Part shown: piece by piece, positions 42,346 to 52,488 of the stretch
How positions within the stretch are numbered: position 1 is the stretch's first letter
Layout of the letters: each line of letters starts with the position of its first letter
Origin: Phytophthora colocasiae
Lineage: Eukaryota > Oomycota > Peronosporomycetes > Peronosporales > Peronosporaceae
Assembly: GCA_018806915.1 (NCBI GenBank)
Contig: JAGKQI010000034.1
Coordinates: forward strand, 1,426,001 to 1,490,000
Reading direction: 5' to 3'
DNA: 64,000 nt
The notes under the pieces: model-generated
What the model was told of the DNA's origin: nothing
The model's database searches: none
The model's input: the letters and a program-made list of their open reading frames with translations, nothing else
Made by a program: the position numbers and the translations under genes

Positions 42346-42683
42346 AGGAGTACACTACAATGACCATGTAGAGGCCATGTACACTTTGTAGAGAGTTAAT
42401 TGACAGTCAGTGGACGTAGCTGTGACTGCCGTTGATAAAAGCCGTAGTGATAACCTAGTTAGACCCTTTAATCCACAACACATCTGCTAACAACACATAG
42501 TTAGTCTTTTCGTACAGCATCATCACGTAACTTCAAGAGCGGCAATCGTGACGAAGAACTTGCCTGCAGCAACGCCCCGTTATATAGAGGCTGGAACGAT
42601 AGCTAATGTTCACCAGACGCCAATGCACGAAGCAGCCGTAGGCAAACTGCTAGCGGGCACTGTACGAGGTGGGCAAAAAATCC

Positions 42684-42734
42684 CCGTTCCAAAAACCAGA
42701 ACCGTTCCGTATCTGAACACAAAAAAAGCTAACC
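42684..42734 (-). repeat. Right terminal inverted repeat of Pack-MULE
   Basis: Reverse complement begins GGTTAGCTTTTTTT. The inner core differs from the left one at a single C/T position in the stretch GTTCTGG[C/T]TTTTGGAACGG. Confidence 0.88.
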
Positions 42735-42743
42735 ATTAGCAAC
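42735..42743. repeat. 9-bp target site duplication, right
   Basis: ATTAGCAAC immediately after the right terminal inverted repeat. Confidence 0.85.
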
Positions 42744-43508
42744 GATAGTGGTGATACGACACTGGAGAATGGCGAGGAAAATCCCCGTTCTAGCGTAGCC
42801 AGAACGCCTTCGTTTGTGGAGAGCGCTGGAATTGTGGCGAAAGAGCTGGACGTGTTGGTACTGTTGGGCGTGGTGTTTCTAATGGGACTAATGTATGGGG
42901 TAATTGCCAGCTATCTCACACTCAATCTGTACAATTTGTCGGGAGGCGATCCTCGGATCGTTGGAATTGCTGTCATGTGCCAAACCTCGTCGGAATTGCC
43001 CGCTTTTTTTTTCGCTGATAAGATCATCAAGAAGGTTGGCACGGTGAATGCGCTGCTGATCTCCATTACGGGCTACGCGATCCGGATCACTTATTACGCG
43101 ATGATGACAAATGCCTGGGGTGCTCTTCCATTTGAGTTCCTGCATGGAGCTACTTTTGGGTTGGTATGGGCAGCATGTACACAGTACATTTACTCAGCAT
43201 CCCCTCGTGGCTGTGCAAGTACCATTATGGGGATCCTGAACGCGGTTCAAAACGGCCTTGCCCGTGCATTAGGAACACTTGTTGGGGGATACTTTTACGA
43301 ACGTTTTGGGCCACGGACGATGTGGTTGGCCACAGGTGTGGGCGTACCGCTTTCTCTTTTCGGCCTGGGGATCTTTGCATACTTGAAAGGCACCAGTGAA
43401 GTTGTGCAGGAAAAAATGCCACTGGAAGAAGCCGAGATCTTCACCCCGCATGGTGCCAACCCACAGCCGATGAAGACGAACGGATACGGCTCGTGTAGTG
43501 AGCAATGA

Positions 43509-43918
43509 GTGCAATGGAGCAGAACTGGAGGAATCCAGTGAAGGTTCACATCCAGCTATAGATTTCAAGCACGGATCTGCACTATACATGTATGAACGAC
43601 AGCATCGACTCGACAGGATGGACTCCGTCGAGTTCACGCAGATGTTGGTTTTACAGCGATCACGTGAGCCGAATTGTTTTTTTCTTCTGATATTCTATTC
43701 CATGCCATCCGACCTAATGCTTATTATTATATGTAAAATCGACTTTCATGGGAAGGGATGTCACTTTACATATCTGAGCCGTGCAGCTCTGGTTCAACGT
43801 CAACTGCGTTTCTTCATCCACGCAATCGAACTTGTCGGGCAGTTTTACGGCCAATTGGCCGTTGGACTGCTGCGGAACTTGACGTTATCTCGCATTTTGC
43901 CATTTAAAGAGAAGTCCC
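43509..43918. other. Spacer between MFS copies 1 and 2
   Basis: 410 bp with no supported gene; presumably the remains of the copy 1 3' flank and copy 2 promoter. Confidence 0.45.
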
Positions 43919-44636
43919 ATGTCTGGGCCTCCACCGGTTAAATCCACACATTGGGTCCATGAGTTACTATGGGAGGCGAAACTCATGTACGCGCTGTCGT
44001 CGGCTGGTGGGTCCGCAATGTTTAACTTCCTGACGGTCTACTACCAGCATACAGCAGGCTTCTCCAAGGTGCAGATTGGTGTGCTTCAGACACTCCCAAG
44101 CTTGGCCTCAATGATAGCTCCTCCGTTTTGGGGCGCAGTAGCAGACCGGATCCGGAACCAGCGGCTGATTCATATTTTCTGCATCGTTAGCGGCTCCGTG
44201 CTGTGGTTCTCGCTGCAGTTCTTCGCTTGGTCATTCGAGTGGACCATTTTCATGGTCATGTTGGCCCAATTCCAACGGAGTCCCGGTGCTTCTCTGTTGG
44301 ATCACGCGGTACTCAACATGCTCGGGAAAGTTGGCGGTGAATACGGCAAACAGCGGTTATTTGGAGCAGTGGGCTTTGGAATTGGCGCTTATATCACTGG
44401 TCTAGCTGTTGCCGTTGGTGGCATCTACTGGTCATTCGGAATGAGCTTCATGCTGTGCATGTCGTCGCTGTTGGTTCTGCGCTTGATCCCGCCAGTGCGA
44501 TACGGCAGCGATGGCTACACTGAGGTGGAATCGGGTGAAAGCAAAGTGGAAAACACGGAACTTGAAGCACCAGTCTCTTTCATAGATAACATCCGGGTTG
44601 TGGCGAAAGAGTTCGATGTATTGGTGCTGCTTGGAA
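43919..44636 (+). pseudogene. MFS transporter copy 2, truncated by MULE junction
   Basis: An open frame from ATG (MSGPPPVKSTHWVHELLWEAK) through the first six helices, with no lesion up to DVLVLLG. At 44636/44637 it meets unrelated transposon sequence and stops after eight foreign codons. The second half of the transporter is not found anywhere in the next 4 kb, so it was deleted, not merely displaced. The reading frame is otherwise the best preserved of the three copies, which suggests that this break is recent. Confidence 0.85.
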
Positions 44637-45518
44637 GTTGTTCTCTCTTCAGCTGAGAAGTATTCATTCGCGAAAGCAATGGTAGAGTCTCTGCTGGAAC
44701 ACTTGTCGAGGTTGGGAAGTGCAGACTTCTATGAAGAGTTACAGACTTGGAAAAGTACGATAGAGGAGGGGCTACGTGTTGGAGAATCTCGATCAAAAAC
44801 AGATGAAGTACCGTGTGGTGAAGACGGTGATGATGATGATAAACTGGACCAAGGTGTGGCTTCAACTATACATCCAGCAGATGCAATTGCAACAGCAAAA
44901 TTGATGGACGCTTTGGAAAATCAAATTAATGAGGACGTCACGGACGATGTAAGTAGTGGAGATGACATTCCTTCTACCCAATTGGCTGCTTCCAGTCCTG
45001 AACGCGCCACGTCACCTATCGATAAGATAGAAGCTAACGTCGAAGCACCCTCGCCTCGTCAAGTCGATGTGATCAATGTCCCAAAGCCGAAGCGCCGAAA
45101 TCGATCGCGGTCGACTCCAACTCAGCTCCGTCAATCCAAGATAACCTCAGCTCGACTCGCTATCCACAAGTACCCAACCGGACTCACTGTTAAGCTTGAT
45201 GAGCTGATAATTTGGGCCCGCAACACACCCAACGTGAAGCATGTCTTGACAACTATGGGGAAATACCCGGTCCAATTGACAGACGCCTACTTGAGGTCCC
45301 GGGTCATTGAGTGCCAATGGGAAGCTATGAGAACTGGTGACAACATTCATCCTTTCGTTATTCCTGCTGATCTCACACGGTCAATGGAGGCTGCAATTAC
45401 TACTGCACGAAAGGAACAGCGCGAACCTGACAAGCTCGTCCCCAGTGTATCACAGCAAGGAATTCTTCTTGACATTGTTGCAACCATTGATCCAAAATTA
45501 TGGAAGTTCTGCAGGTAA
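44637..45518 (+). pseudogene. Inverted C-terminal segment of a MULE transposase
   Basis: From GTT 44637 the frame reads VVLSSAEKYSFAKAMVESLL, then an acidic Ser-rich stretch, a basic RRNRSRSTPTQLRQSK and KLDELIIWARNTPNVKHVL, and ends near a donor-like CAG/GTAAGG at 45513-45515. In oomycete MULE proteins a segment of this type follows the RRRERANQ stretch after the SWIM finger (from memory of the family). The minus-strand transposase here breaks exactly after RRRERANQ at 45571. The two pieces face each other, so an internal inversion is the simplest account. An unrelated accessory ORF, as in the convergent maize MuDR arrangement, is the alternative. Confidence 0.6.
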
Positions 45519-45558
45519 GGTTGCTGAATTGTTGGGGTTGCTTTATGGGGTCGCTTTA

Positions 45559-48545
45559 CTAATATGGTTGCTGGTTTGCTCGTTCACGGCGGCGCAGACG
45601 AACATACACGACTTGTTTCTGGTGTGGTGTTGGTGCTGAAAGCTTTCCGGTACTGGAGGCGTCCGGCAACATTAGCTTTGGCAACCTTAGCTTTGACATG
45701 CGCACAATTGAACGCAGCATATCGCCTGCGGCAGTGAGCCCTTCCATTGAATTCAGCGCTGCCAATGTACTCCACCGTTCCCGAATAGTCATAACAGGAA
45801 GCATCTTGAATCCATGTCCTTTGTGTGCTAAGTGCATAATGTGACGGCATGGTAAGTGATTGCTCATTGAAAACAGGCAAGTGCATTTCCAGTCCAAGTC
45901 GTCGCACTCGAAACTCTGGTTGTGGCAGGATACCGTCCAGGTCGAAAGCGACACAGCCTCACACGTTGTTTCCTCCATCAGGTTCACGAATTGCTCCCAT
46001 TCTCGCTTCAGTTTTTCCAAGACGTGTGCTGAAATCCTGCTTCCGACTTCTCTCAAGAAAGTGGGTACTGTTTGAGGCCTTCGAGACGATGAGTGAAGCT
46101 GCCCAACCTCCGAGGCTATTTGCTGGATAATGGTCATCTGGTGCTGGAGCAACCCTGCGATAGTTTGGTCAATCCGAGTCTTCAGACCAAGCAGCATCTT
46201 CAGTTGATTCCAGTTTGACTCGATTCTGTTAGTGGTCGTATTACCCGCTGTAAAATATTTCCCGCGAGAAAAGTTTGACCACTTTTCGTTACAAGAGTTC
46301 CAGTTTTTGTCGAAATACGCGAAGAAAGCCTGCTTCTTGTTGCGGTGACAGAAATACTTCAAGTTCCTGTAGTGCGTGTCGTAGGCATCTTGTGTTGAGC
46401 TGAAACAAAGCCGACGTTAGTGAATTTATTTGTTAAGTGAGCGATGGTGACATACCTGTAAAGAAGTTTTATCATTAAGCCCAGCAGTTCTTCGCCCTGA
46501 GCTACCTTGATTCCGTAGACAGAACGCTTCATGACCTTTTTCCAATAGGAGATGGCGTGAAATTGGCAAAGCAAAATCTTTGCCTTCGGGAAACACTCCT
46601 CAAGCACTTTCCATTCTGTAAAATCTTTGTCGATCACCACACTCACGACATGTTCCCAGAGCGGATTCTTCTCCTTGAAGTACTCCAGAATTGTTGAGAT
46701 CGTAGTAGCTTGCTCATTTAAGCAAATGAAATCGACCACAGGAAATCCACGACCTGTACATGTGGTGACTACCAAACTCCCTACAACATGACAGAAGAAA
46801 GAAGAGTTCAACAGGGTTGCAATAATGGGTAAGGTTGCTGAAACGGTTGCTTTATAAGAAAGGTTGCTGAAAAACGCACCCAAATGATAACCCAGATTGT
46901 TCGTCCCATGAGTAAAGTCCATTGCCAACGTTTCGCCCCAACGCTCGAACATCATCTTCTGGACCTTAGTCTGCATAACCACCCCACATGTTACGTCAAG
47001 CTGGTCTTGGATAACTAGAACATCGCTTCCATCCAACTGCCGTAGTGCGTGGAGCATATTCTTCATGTGGTCTTCGCCAGAATCCTGACCGGCGATGCTA
47101 CGAAGAAGGTTTCGCGTCTGCTGTGGAGTCACTTTGCAGCCTAATCATACATATAAACCCATGAGTATGAGTATATATATAAATATATTCTCAAGCACCT
47201 ATTTCACGTACCAAGACGATCGTTCAAGAAGTTCGTGATGTGCGTAGAAGACACACGGGCATCAGCTAAAGTCTTCACGTCTTCGCGATCTTCGTCATCA
47301 AGTGGCAGAGTCTTGGTTGTGAGGTAGGATGACGCCTCGGTTCCGGTAGTTGGATGTGAGTGCGTGTGATTCTACAAAACAAGCAAATTTTAGACAGCCG
47401 CAACCAAATATAAGCACCTCATCACCTACCTTATTCCTGACCATGATCTTGAAAGTATTGTCAGCACACCGGTTGACTGCGGCCGTTAGCCTCGCTTTGC
47501 GCTTGCAATAGCGAGTCTTGCGGTTACGGTGGCCTTTGGATCTGGATGCCTGGGATACTCCGTGCGTGCACCGGTAGATTCTCTGGTAGAACTCGAACTC
47601 GCTTGGAATTTGGTCTTCATGAGTGCTACAATATCACGTGAGTTAATCAATTCAGTAATAAATATCAGCTTTTCAATCATACCTGTTGTATAAAGCCGTT
47701 TTCTCTGAACTCCGCACTCGAAACTTGAGTCTGTTCTTCTTCTTGTAGTTCGAGAACACCTCTTCAAATTCCTCCCAGGTTTTATACAGCATATTTGTCC
47801 CAAATGCAGGCACAGTATTTACGATCCCATCGTCACCTAGGTTCATCGAATCCAGTTCTTCGAGGTGTTTGCTTGCACGTTTTTTTGGAGAGTATTCCGA
47901 GATAGCCAATGGCTCCTCCCCATTGTCATTGTCATGCGTATCTGTTGGTGCATTTAGCATCCTGCGCTTACGGAAAGCGGGCTGTATAGCTTCGTGGGGT
48001 GAGTGACGCTTTAGCGAGATACCAGAGCCTGTCAAACAAAACCCAACCATTAGCAATGCATTAATTTTAGTCAAAATACACGGCTTCTTATCGCGACCAT
48101 ACCTGAAGCTTTCCTGCTTTGAGCTCTTGACTTTCCTGCTAATATGCAAAAGTAACACCATAAATCAGCAAATTTTTTTACAAACAAAAGCATTGAACAG
48201 TATCGGCTTACCGGCTTTTGACGCATCTTCCTCGCACGATTCGTCCGCGGATGAGGCGTCGCCTTCATCACCGTCATCTTCCACCTCGTAGTCCTTGTCG
48301 CTGATGTCGTCGTCTTCAATTCCCAGCGCATTATACGCGATCTTCAATTTTGCATTGACGCTTCGCGTTCTCCGACCTACCAAAGCCCAATTCCACAGCT
48401 TAATACCAAATTCACAGTCTCTAGTGGTGTCGCATGTAACGTACCCGTCATTCCCAGCTCTTGAATGGTCAGTGGGGCGCCGGTGTCGCTTGATTCCTGC
48501 TCCAACTGGCGCGATGTACGCAGGTTCTCCTTTCAGCGCGAATTT
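45559..48545 (-). CDS. Mutator-like (MULE) transposase, multi-exon, C-terminus lost
   Basis: At least seven exons on the minus strand. In order there are an acidic leader, a FAR1-like zinc-binding segment (TWEEFEEVFSNYKKKN, NTFKIMVRNK joined to NHTHSHP) and the MULE core. The core carries a DDE triad: Asp in MDFTHGTNN (about 46920), Asp in VVIDKDFTEW (about 46635) and Glu in NRIESNWNQLK (about 46220). The C2H-like LLCQFHAISYW follows the second Asp. A SWIM finger CTC..SMSNHLPCRHI comes next. An intron (GTGCGT to GTTGTAG, about 46795-46880) splits GYHLG from SLVVTTCTGRG and has no in-frame stop. The chain breaks after RRRERANQ and terminates three codons later. N-terminal coding sequence continues upstream of 48383 to an acceptor at about 48546. 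Confidence 0.82.
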
Positions 48546-48825
48546 CTAAATGAGAGGCTAGCATTGATCGTACTTACTGAAGTCGTACTTAACATATGAT
48601 GTACTGTACCTATTTTCTGGAACGAAAATAGTTTTCAGAAAAATGGATTTATATTACTCGCGTAATTTTTGAAATGTGTTAGAGCAACCACAAATGTGTA
48701 AACGCAACCATAAATGTCGCATAATAAGGTTGCAGTAACGACTCCGTCCGATTTCATTATGATTTGTAAAAAAAAAAAAACAATACGCAGGAGGCGCTGG
48801 AAGTTCGCCAGATCCTCGGCGCAAT

Positions 48826-50171
48826 ATGACAACGTCGACATCAAAGCCACCCCGCGACTGCCAGCACCTGCTATGGGAACCCAAGCTTATGTATGCACTT
48901 AATTCTGCGTGGGGCTCCACTACTGCAAACTATTTGCCGGTTTATTACCAGCACACTGCTGAGTTTTCCAAAATGCAGATTGGCTGTCTCCAAACCCTTC
49001 CAAGCATCGCCGCCATTCTAGGTCCTCCCTTCTGGGGCGGTGTGGCTGATCATATTAGGAACCAACGTATTATCCACGTGTTCTGCATCGTCAGTGGCAC
49101 TTTACTGCAGTTCTCGACCCGGTACTTCTATTGGTCACTGGTTTGGACTGTTTTCATGGTTCTCATCAGTCAGATCCAGAGCGCCCCCGCCAGCTCTTTG
49201 CTTGATCATACAGTACTGGATCTATTAGCGAAAGAAGGCGGAGAGTACGGTCGACAGAGACTCTTTGGAGCAGTGGGGTGGGGCATTGGAACCTACTTGA
49301 CCGGTATTGTCGTGGCGTGGGGAGGGATCTACTGGTCTTTTAATTTGTGTCTTATTGTGGGCTTTTCAACACTGTTGGTACTGCGTCGTATCTCTCCTAT
49401 CAAGTACAGTGACCAGTACACTGCATTGGAGACCGCGGAGCAAGAAGAAGGACAAGATTCTGACATGGCGCCGTCATTTTTGGAAGCTGTCCGCCTGATT
49501 TCTCACAAATCGGACGTGCTGGTGCTGTTGGGAGTGGTTTTTATCATGGGAAACATGGTGTATGGTGTGTTCAGCAGTTTCCTGCAGCTGGAGATGACCC
49601 ACAAATTATCGGCGTGGCGATTATGTGTGAAACTTCTTCGGAGCTACCTGCTTTTTTCTTTGCTGACAAAATTATCAAGAAAATCGGCACAGTGAACGTG
49701 TTGCTGGTATCGCTCGTGGGCTACACACTACGAATTTCGTACTACGCACTGATGACAAACGCGTGGGGAGCGATTCCATTCGAATTCCTCCACGGCATCA
49801 CGTTTGGACTGACTTGGGCAGCTTGTACGCAATATGTATTCGCTGCATCACCTCGGGGCTGCGAGGGGACTGCTATGGGCATACTTAGCGCTGTTCAAAA
49901 TGGCTTGGCAAGGGCGTCGGGAACTCTTATCGGTGGATACTTTTACGAAAACTATGGAGATCGAGCGATGTGGACTGTCACAGGGTTTGGCGTGCCTCTG
50001 TCGTTACTTAGTGTGGCTTTATTCGCTTACCTGAAAGACGACGAGGCAATTGATGTAAGCCGCACTGTTCTCACCTCACCGCTAGAACAAGCCGCACTGT
50101 TCTCACCTCACCGAGGAGATCCACAAGGCCTCAACGCTTCAGCTCATCTCAGCTACGACTCGGTTCAATAA
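48826..50171 (+). pseudogene. MFS transporter copy 3, frameshifted
   Basis: Opens at ATG 48826 and reads through six helices (HLLWEPKLMYALNSAWGS, GRQRLFGAVGWGIGTYLTG) to SSFLQLE at about 49592. There the frame shifts and the protein would end in nonsense at 49695. The second half continues in another frame from about 49594 to 50171 (MCETSSELPAFFFADKIIKK, NAVQNGLARASG-type segment, SPRGCEGTAMG). Compared with copy 1, about 19 bases coding YNLSGG are missing. No splice sites fit, so I read it as a deletion. This is the only copy with both halves and no insertion. Confidence 0.82.
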
Positions 50172-50206
50172 GGAATGAACACATAACCATTCCTTAGACT
50201 AATTTA

Positions 50207-52351
50207 CTACCGAAGCTTTGGGCGTAAGTTGTTCTCTTTCAGTTGTTGAGGTTCATCGTCCATCTCGTTCTCCTTTTCGTGTTGTTGAGCGTACACAAGT
50301 GGTTGGACAACATCCATAAAGCCACACCTTGTCTTGATGGACTTTCCAGTAAGAATGATGCCGAACTTGAGGTAGAACGCAGGAAGCAAAAGCAGCTGAC
50401 CATCAACAAGTTTTTCTAACGCCCACGAACGACGCACTATGCTGCGTGCTCGAATGGGGATATCAACTAACTTCTCAATTAGAAGACGGTCGTCGTGTAT
50501 TTTGTCGAGGTATGCTGGTCGGGTGGACGTATCGGATGAAGTTGGATCGCTTTTTACTGGGCTTGGGGGAGGGGACGCGGATCGCATCAATATACCGGCA
50601 CTGCTGCTAGTAAGATCCTTAGGAGAAATACGATGGGCATCAAGTAGGAGGAGTTCACGAGCTGTTCTGGACTGGACAGCAGGAACAGCATCTTTGATAG
50701 ACAATACCAAGCTTCGAGGAGGCATCGATTTCCCAAATCGAAATCTTGAAGCCGCACAAATACCAGCAACCAGCGTGGATATTCCCATGATGACAATGAG
50801 AGGATAATAGAGTTGGAATTGCGTCAAGGAGGAGTATTGACCCGCGGAAAATGTGTTAGCAAGCGTAGAGACATTTTCAAAGGAGGTATAATCGATCAAC
50901 TGCTGCCAGTTTTGAGGCTGCTTGGCCCCCTGTACATGACCCAAAGCGATCCCAATGACAGCGACAAATATACCAATACCTGTAATTTCCAGTGGGCTTA
51001 TAAACGTTTGTCGAGCGACGGCCAACGCGCGTTTTTCATCATAAGTAACGACTACACTCCAAATGGTGTTGATGAATATTATCACGAGATCAACCAAGCG
51101 AATCATCGTGAGAAATGCATGGATATCTCCAACAGTTACGACTTCATCGCCCCACAAGTGCGAGATAGGAATCACCAGCATCCACGTCAAAAGTCTCGAG
51201 AAAACAGTGAGCAACGCAGCAGGAGAACTCCATAACAGTCCAATTTGAAGAACCCGAGTGTAATTTTCGACACCAAAGCCCAGCTTTGTTGTCTGTGCGG
51301 AAGAGGTTTGGTACTTTGTTACTATCAAGGGCTTCCATAATGGCCACAGCATACATCGGCAGATCTCAACAACGCTGCATGTGCCGAGTACCAGTAAGGC
51401 AATATCGACCAAAACCAATGCGATATACAGCGATCCAGATGCAGATACGTTAACCAGTGATTTGTGCTCAAGCGTTCTCTTGCTTCTGTCTTTGGTTGTG
51501 TCACGCAGCGTGAATATGCTTCGGCGATTCTCACGTACAAGAAGAGACATCCCCATAACCCCCATTCTACTTGACGTTAGCCAGGCTTGGTTGCGCGCAA
51601 TCTTTGCAATTTCAATCCCAACGAAAACACTCCCATAGAAGCTGGGACTTCCACATCCAAATACTGATGAACTGTACCGTCCTAGTCCTTTGACAGCGAA
51701 TCCTTCCACACACACAGTACCAGAAATGGGCGAGCTCTTGCTGATCACCTCTAGCAGCTCTATGAGCTCAGCCTCTTCTGCACTTCCAGGCGCTACGACA
51801 TAAGTGGACTCGACCGTCGAGGACTCTACTTCGTTCAGGGCCAACTGGAAGTTATAACGCTCTTGAAATTGGGTCACAATGGCAGAATGACAGATCGATG
51901 GCTTGCGGTTCTTGTACAACAACTCGCACGCCGCCCAAGCCATTGAATCCGCGCGGATACTGCTTGTAATGACGAGCTCAGTTGCTTTGACAGTACTTGA
52001 GCTGGTCCCCACCACGCAGTTCCTTCCTAAAGCATAACGGAAGCCAGGACTCTCTTCTTCTAGAATAGGTGTGAGTGATTCGCATTTGTCCAAGAAGGAG
52101 CTCCATCCTGAGACTCGCTGGGCCTTTTGGTTTGCATAGGAAAATGACGTCGTTGGTTTCAATGGAGCAGTATCCACTGCCGGGAACGAGAGCGTTTTAA
52201 CAGTCGAGAACGCGAAAGTATCGAGAGGCCCCACCCACCTCAACTTGAACCACAGATCTCGTACATCCAATAGCAGAGTTAAACCCACTAGAACGACATC
52301 CAGCAGCAGTCGCAGCCAGCGCGGAGACTTCCGACGGCAGTCGAGCGCCAT
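50207..52351 (-). CDS. Large multi-pass membrane protein, unknown
   Basis: Single exon, 714 residues from ATG 52351. There is an N-terminal signal-anchor-like helix (LRLLLDVVLVGLTLLLDV). An extracellular or lumenal domain of about 270 residues carries several Cys (CESLTP, RNCVVGTSS, CVEGFAVKG, CGSPSFYG). Five or six helices follow (for example SLYIALVLVDIALLVLGTC, LVIIFINTIWSVVVTY, ITGIGIFVAVIGIALGH). The cytoplasmic C-terminus is Ser/Pro-rich. This layout is common in lineage-specific oomycete membrane proteins; I recognise no transporter or receptor motif. Its start codon lies 137 bp from the divergent UFD1-UBX gene. Confidence 0.75.
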   Translation of the reverse strand: MALDCRRKSPRWLRLLLDVVLVGLTLLLDVRDLWFKLRWVGPLDTFAFSTVKTLSFPAVDTAPLKPTTSFSYANQKAQRVSGWSSFLDKCESLTPILEEESPGFRYALGRNCVVGTSSSTVKATELVITSSIRADSMAWAACELLYKNRKPSICHSAIVTQFQERYNFQLALNEVESSTVESTYVVAPGSAEEAELIELLEVISKSSPISGTVCVEGFAVKGLGRYSSSVFGCGSPSFYGSVFVGIEIAKIARNQAWLTSSRMGVMGMSLLVRENRRSIFTLRDTTKDRSKRTLEHKSLVNVSASGSLYIALVLVDIALLVLGTCSVVEICRCMLWPLWKPLIVTKYQTSSAQTTKLGFGVENYTRVLQIGLLWSSPAALLTVFSRLLTWMLVIPISHLWGDEVVTVGDIHAFLTMIRLVDLVIIFINTIWSVVVTYDEKRALAVARQTFISPLEITGIGIFVAVIGIALGHVQGAKQPQNWQQLIDYTSFENVSTLANTFSAGQYSSLTQFQLYYPLIVIMGISTLVAGICAASRFRFGKSMPPRSLVLSIKDAVPAVQSRTARELLLLDAHRISPKDLTSSSAGILMRSASPPPSPVKSDPTSSDTSTRPAYLDKIHDDRLLIEKLVDIPIRARSIVRRSWALEKLVDGQLLLLPAFYLKFGIILTGKSIKTRCGFMDVVQPLVYAQQHEKENEMDDEPQQLKENNLRPKLR

Positions 52352-52488
52352 GATCTTGCGCACGAAACGACGCGATATAGGTTTTGATTACGAATCTGTC
52401 ATTCGATTCTCATTGGTCGAAAACATCGCATAAAGACAACCGCTACGTCAGAATTGAATTGGCTCGGTCGGAAGCAGAAGAGAAGAGG
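52352..52488. promoter_or_regulatory. Compact divergent promoter
   Basis: 137 bp separate the start codons. It contains ATTGG (inverted CCAAT) near 52413. Confidence 0.4.

Larger units (their letters stand above)
41192..42734. mobile_element. Pack-MULE: nonautonomous Mutator-like element with captured gene piece
   Basis: Terminal inverted repeats of 51 bp (41192-41242 and 42684-42734) share an almost identical core beginning GTTCAGATACGGAACGG. A direct repeat ATTAGCAAC flanks both ends (41183-41191 and 42735-42743), a 9-bp target duplication as expected for Mutator-like elements. No transposase is encoded. The right third holds an antisense ABC-transporter fragment (about 41905-42345). The left third (41250-41900) has several overlapping short ORFs of unknown origin. 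The element splits MFS copy 1. Confidence 0.88.
40603..43508 (+). pseudogene. MFS transporter copy 1, broken by stop, frameshift and insertion
   Basis: Copy 1 of a three-copy tandem family of MFS transporters (LacY/MFSD6-like; SSLLVL, LLDHAVLN and GKQRLFGAVGWGIGAY landmarks). ATG 40603 is followed by TAG at 40636-40638, exactly where copies 2 and 3 have TGG (LLWEAK, LLWEPK). The frame then runs to about 41140, where a few extra bases shift it (RIPPVHYS appears in another frame). A 1543-bp element follows at 41192-42734. The 3' half (about 42760-43508) is open and includes VLVLLGVVFLMG, MCQTSSELPAFFFADKIIKK and NAVQNGLARALGTLVGGYFY. Three independent lesions mean it is dead. An intact version would be about 450 residues with twelve helices. 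Confidence 0.88.
44637..48545. mobile_element. Rearranged SWIM-type Mutator-like element
   Basis: Holds a multi-exon DDE/SWIM transposase on the minus strand (45559-48545) and, on the plus strand, what appears to be its own C-terminal region (44637-45518) inverted. I did not find terminal inverted repeats at either side, so the element has lost at least its 3' end. Its left border coincides with the break in MFS copy 2. Confidence 0.7.

Noticed and set aside
44598..44636. Start of the plus-strand MULE ORF at 44598
   Set aside because: These codons are MFS copy 2 sequence read in another frame; the transposon part starts at 44637.
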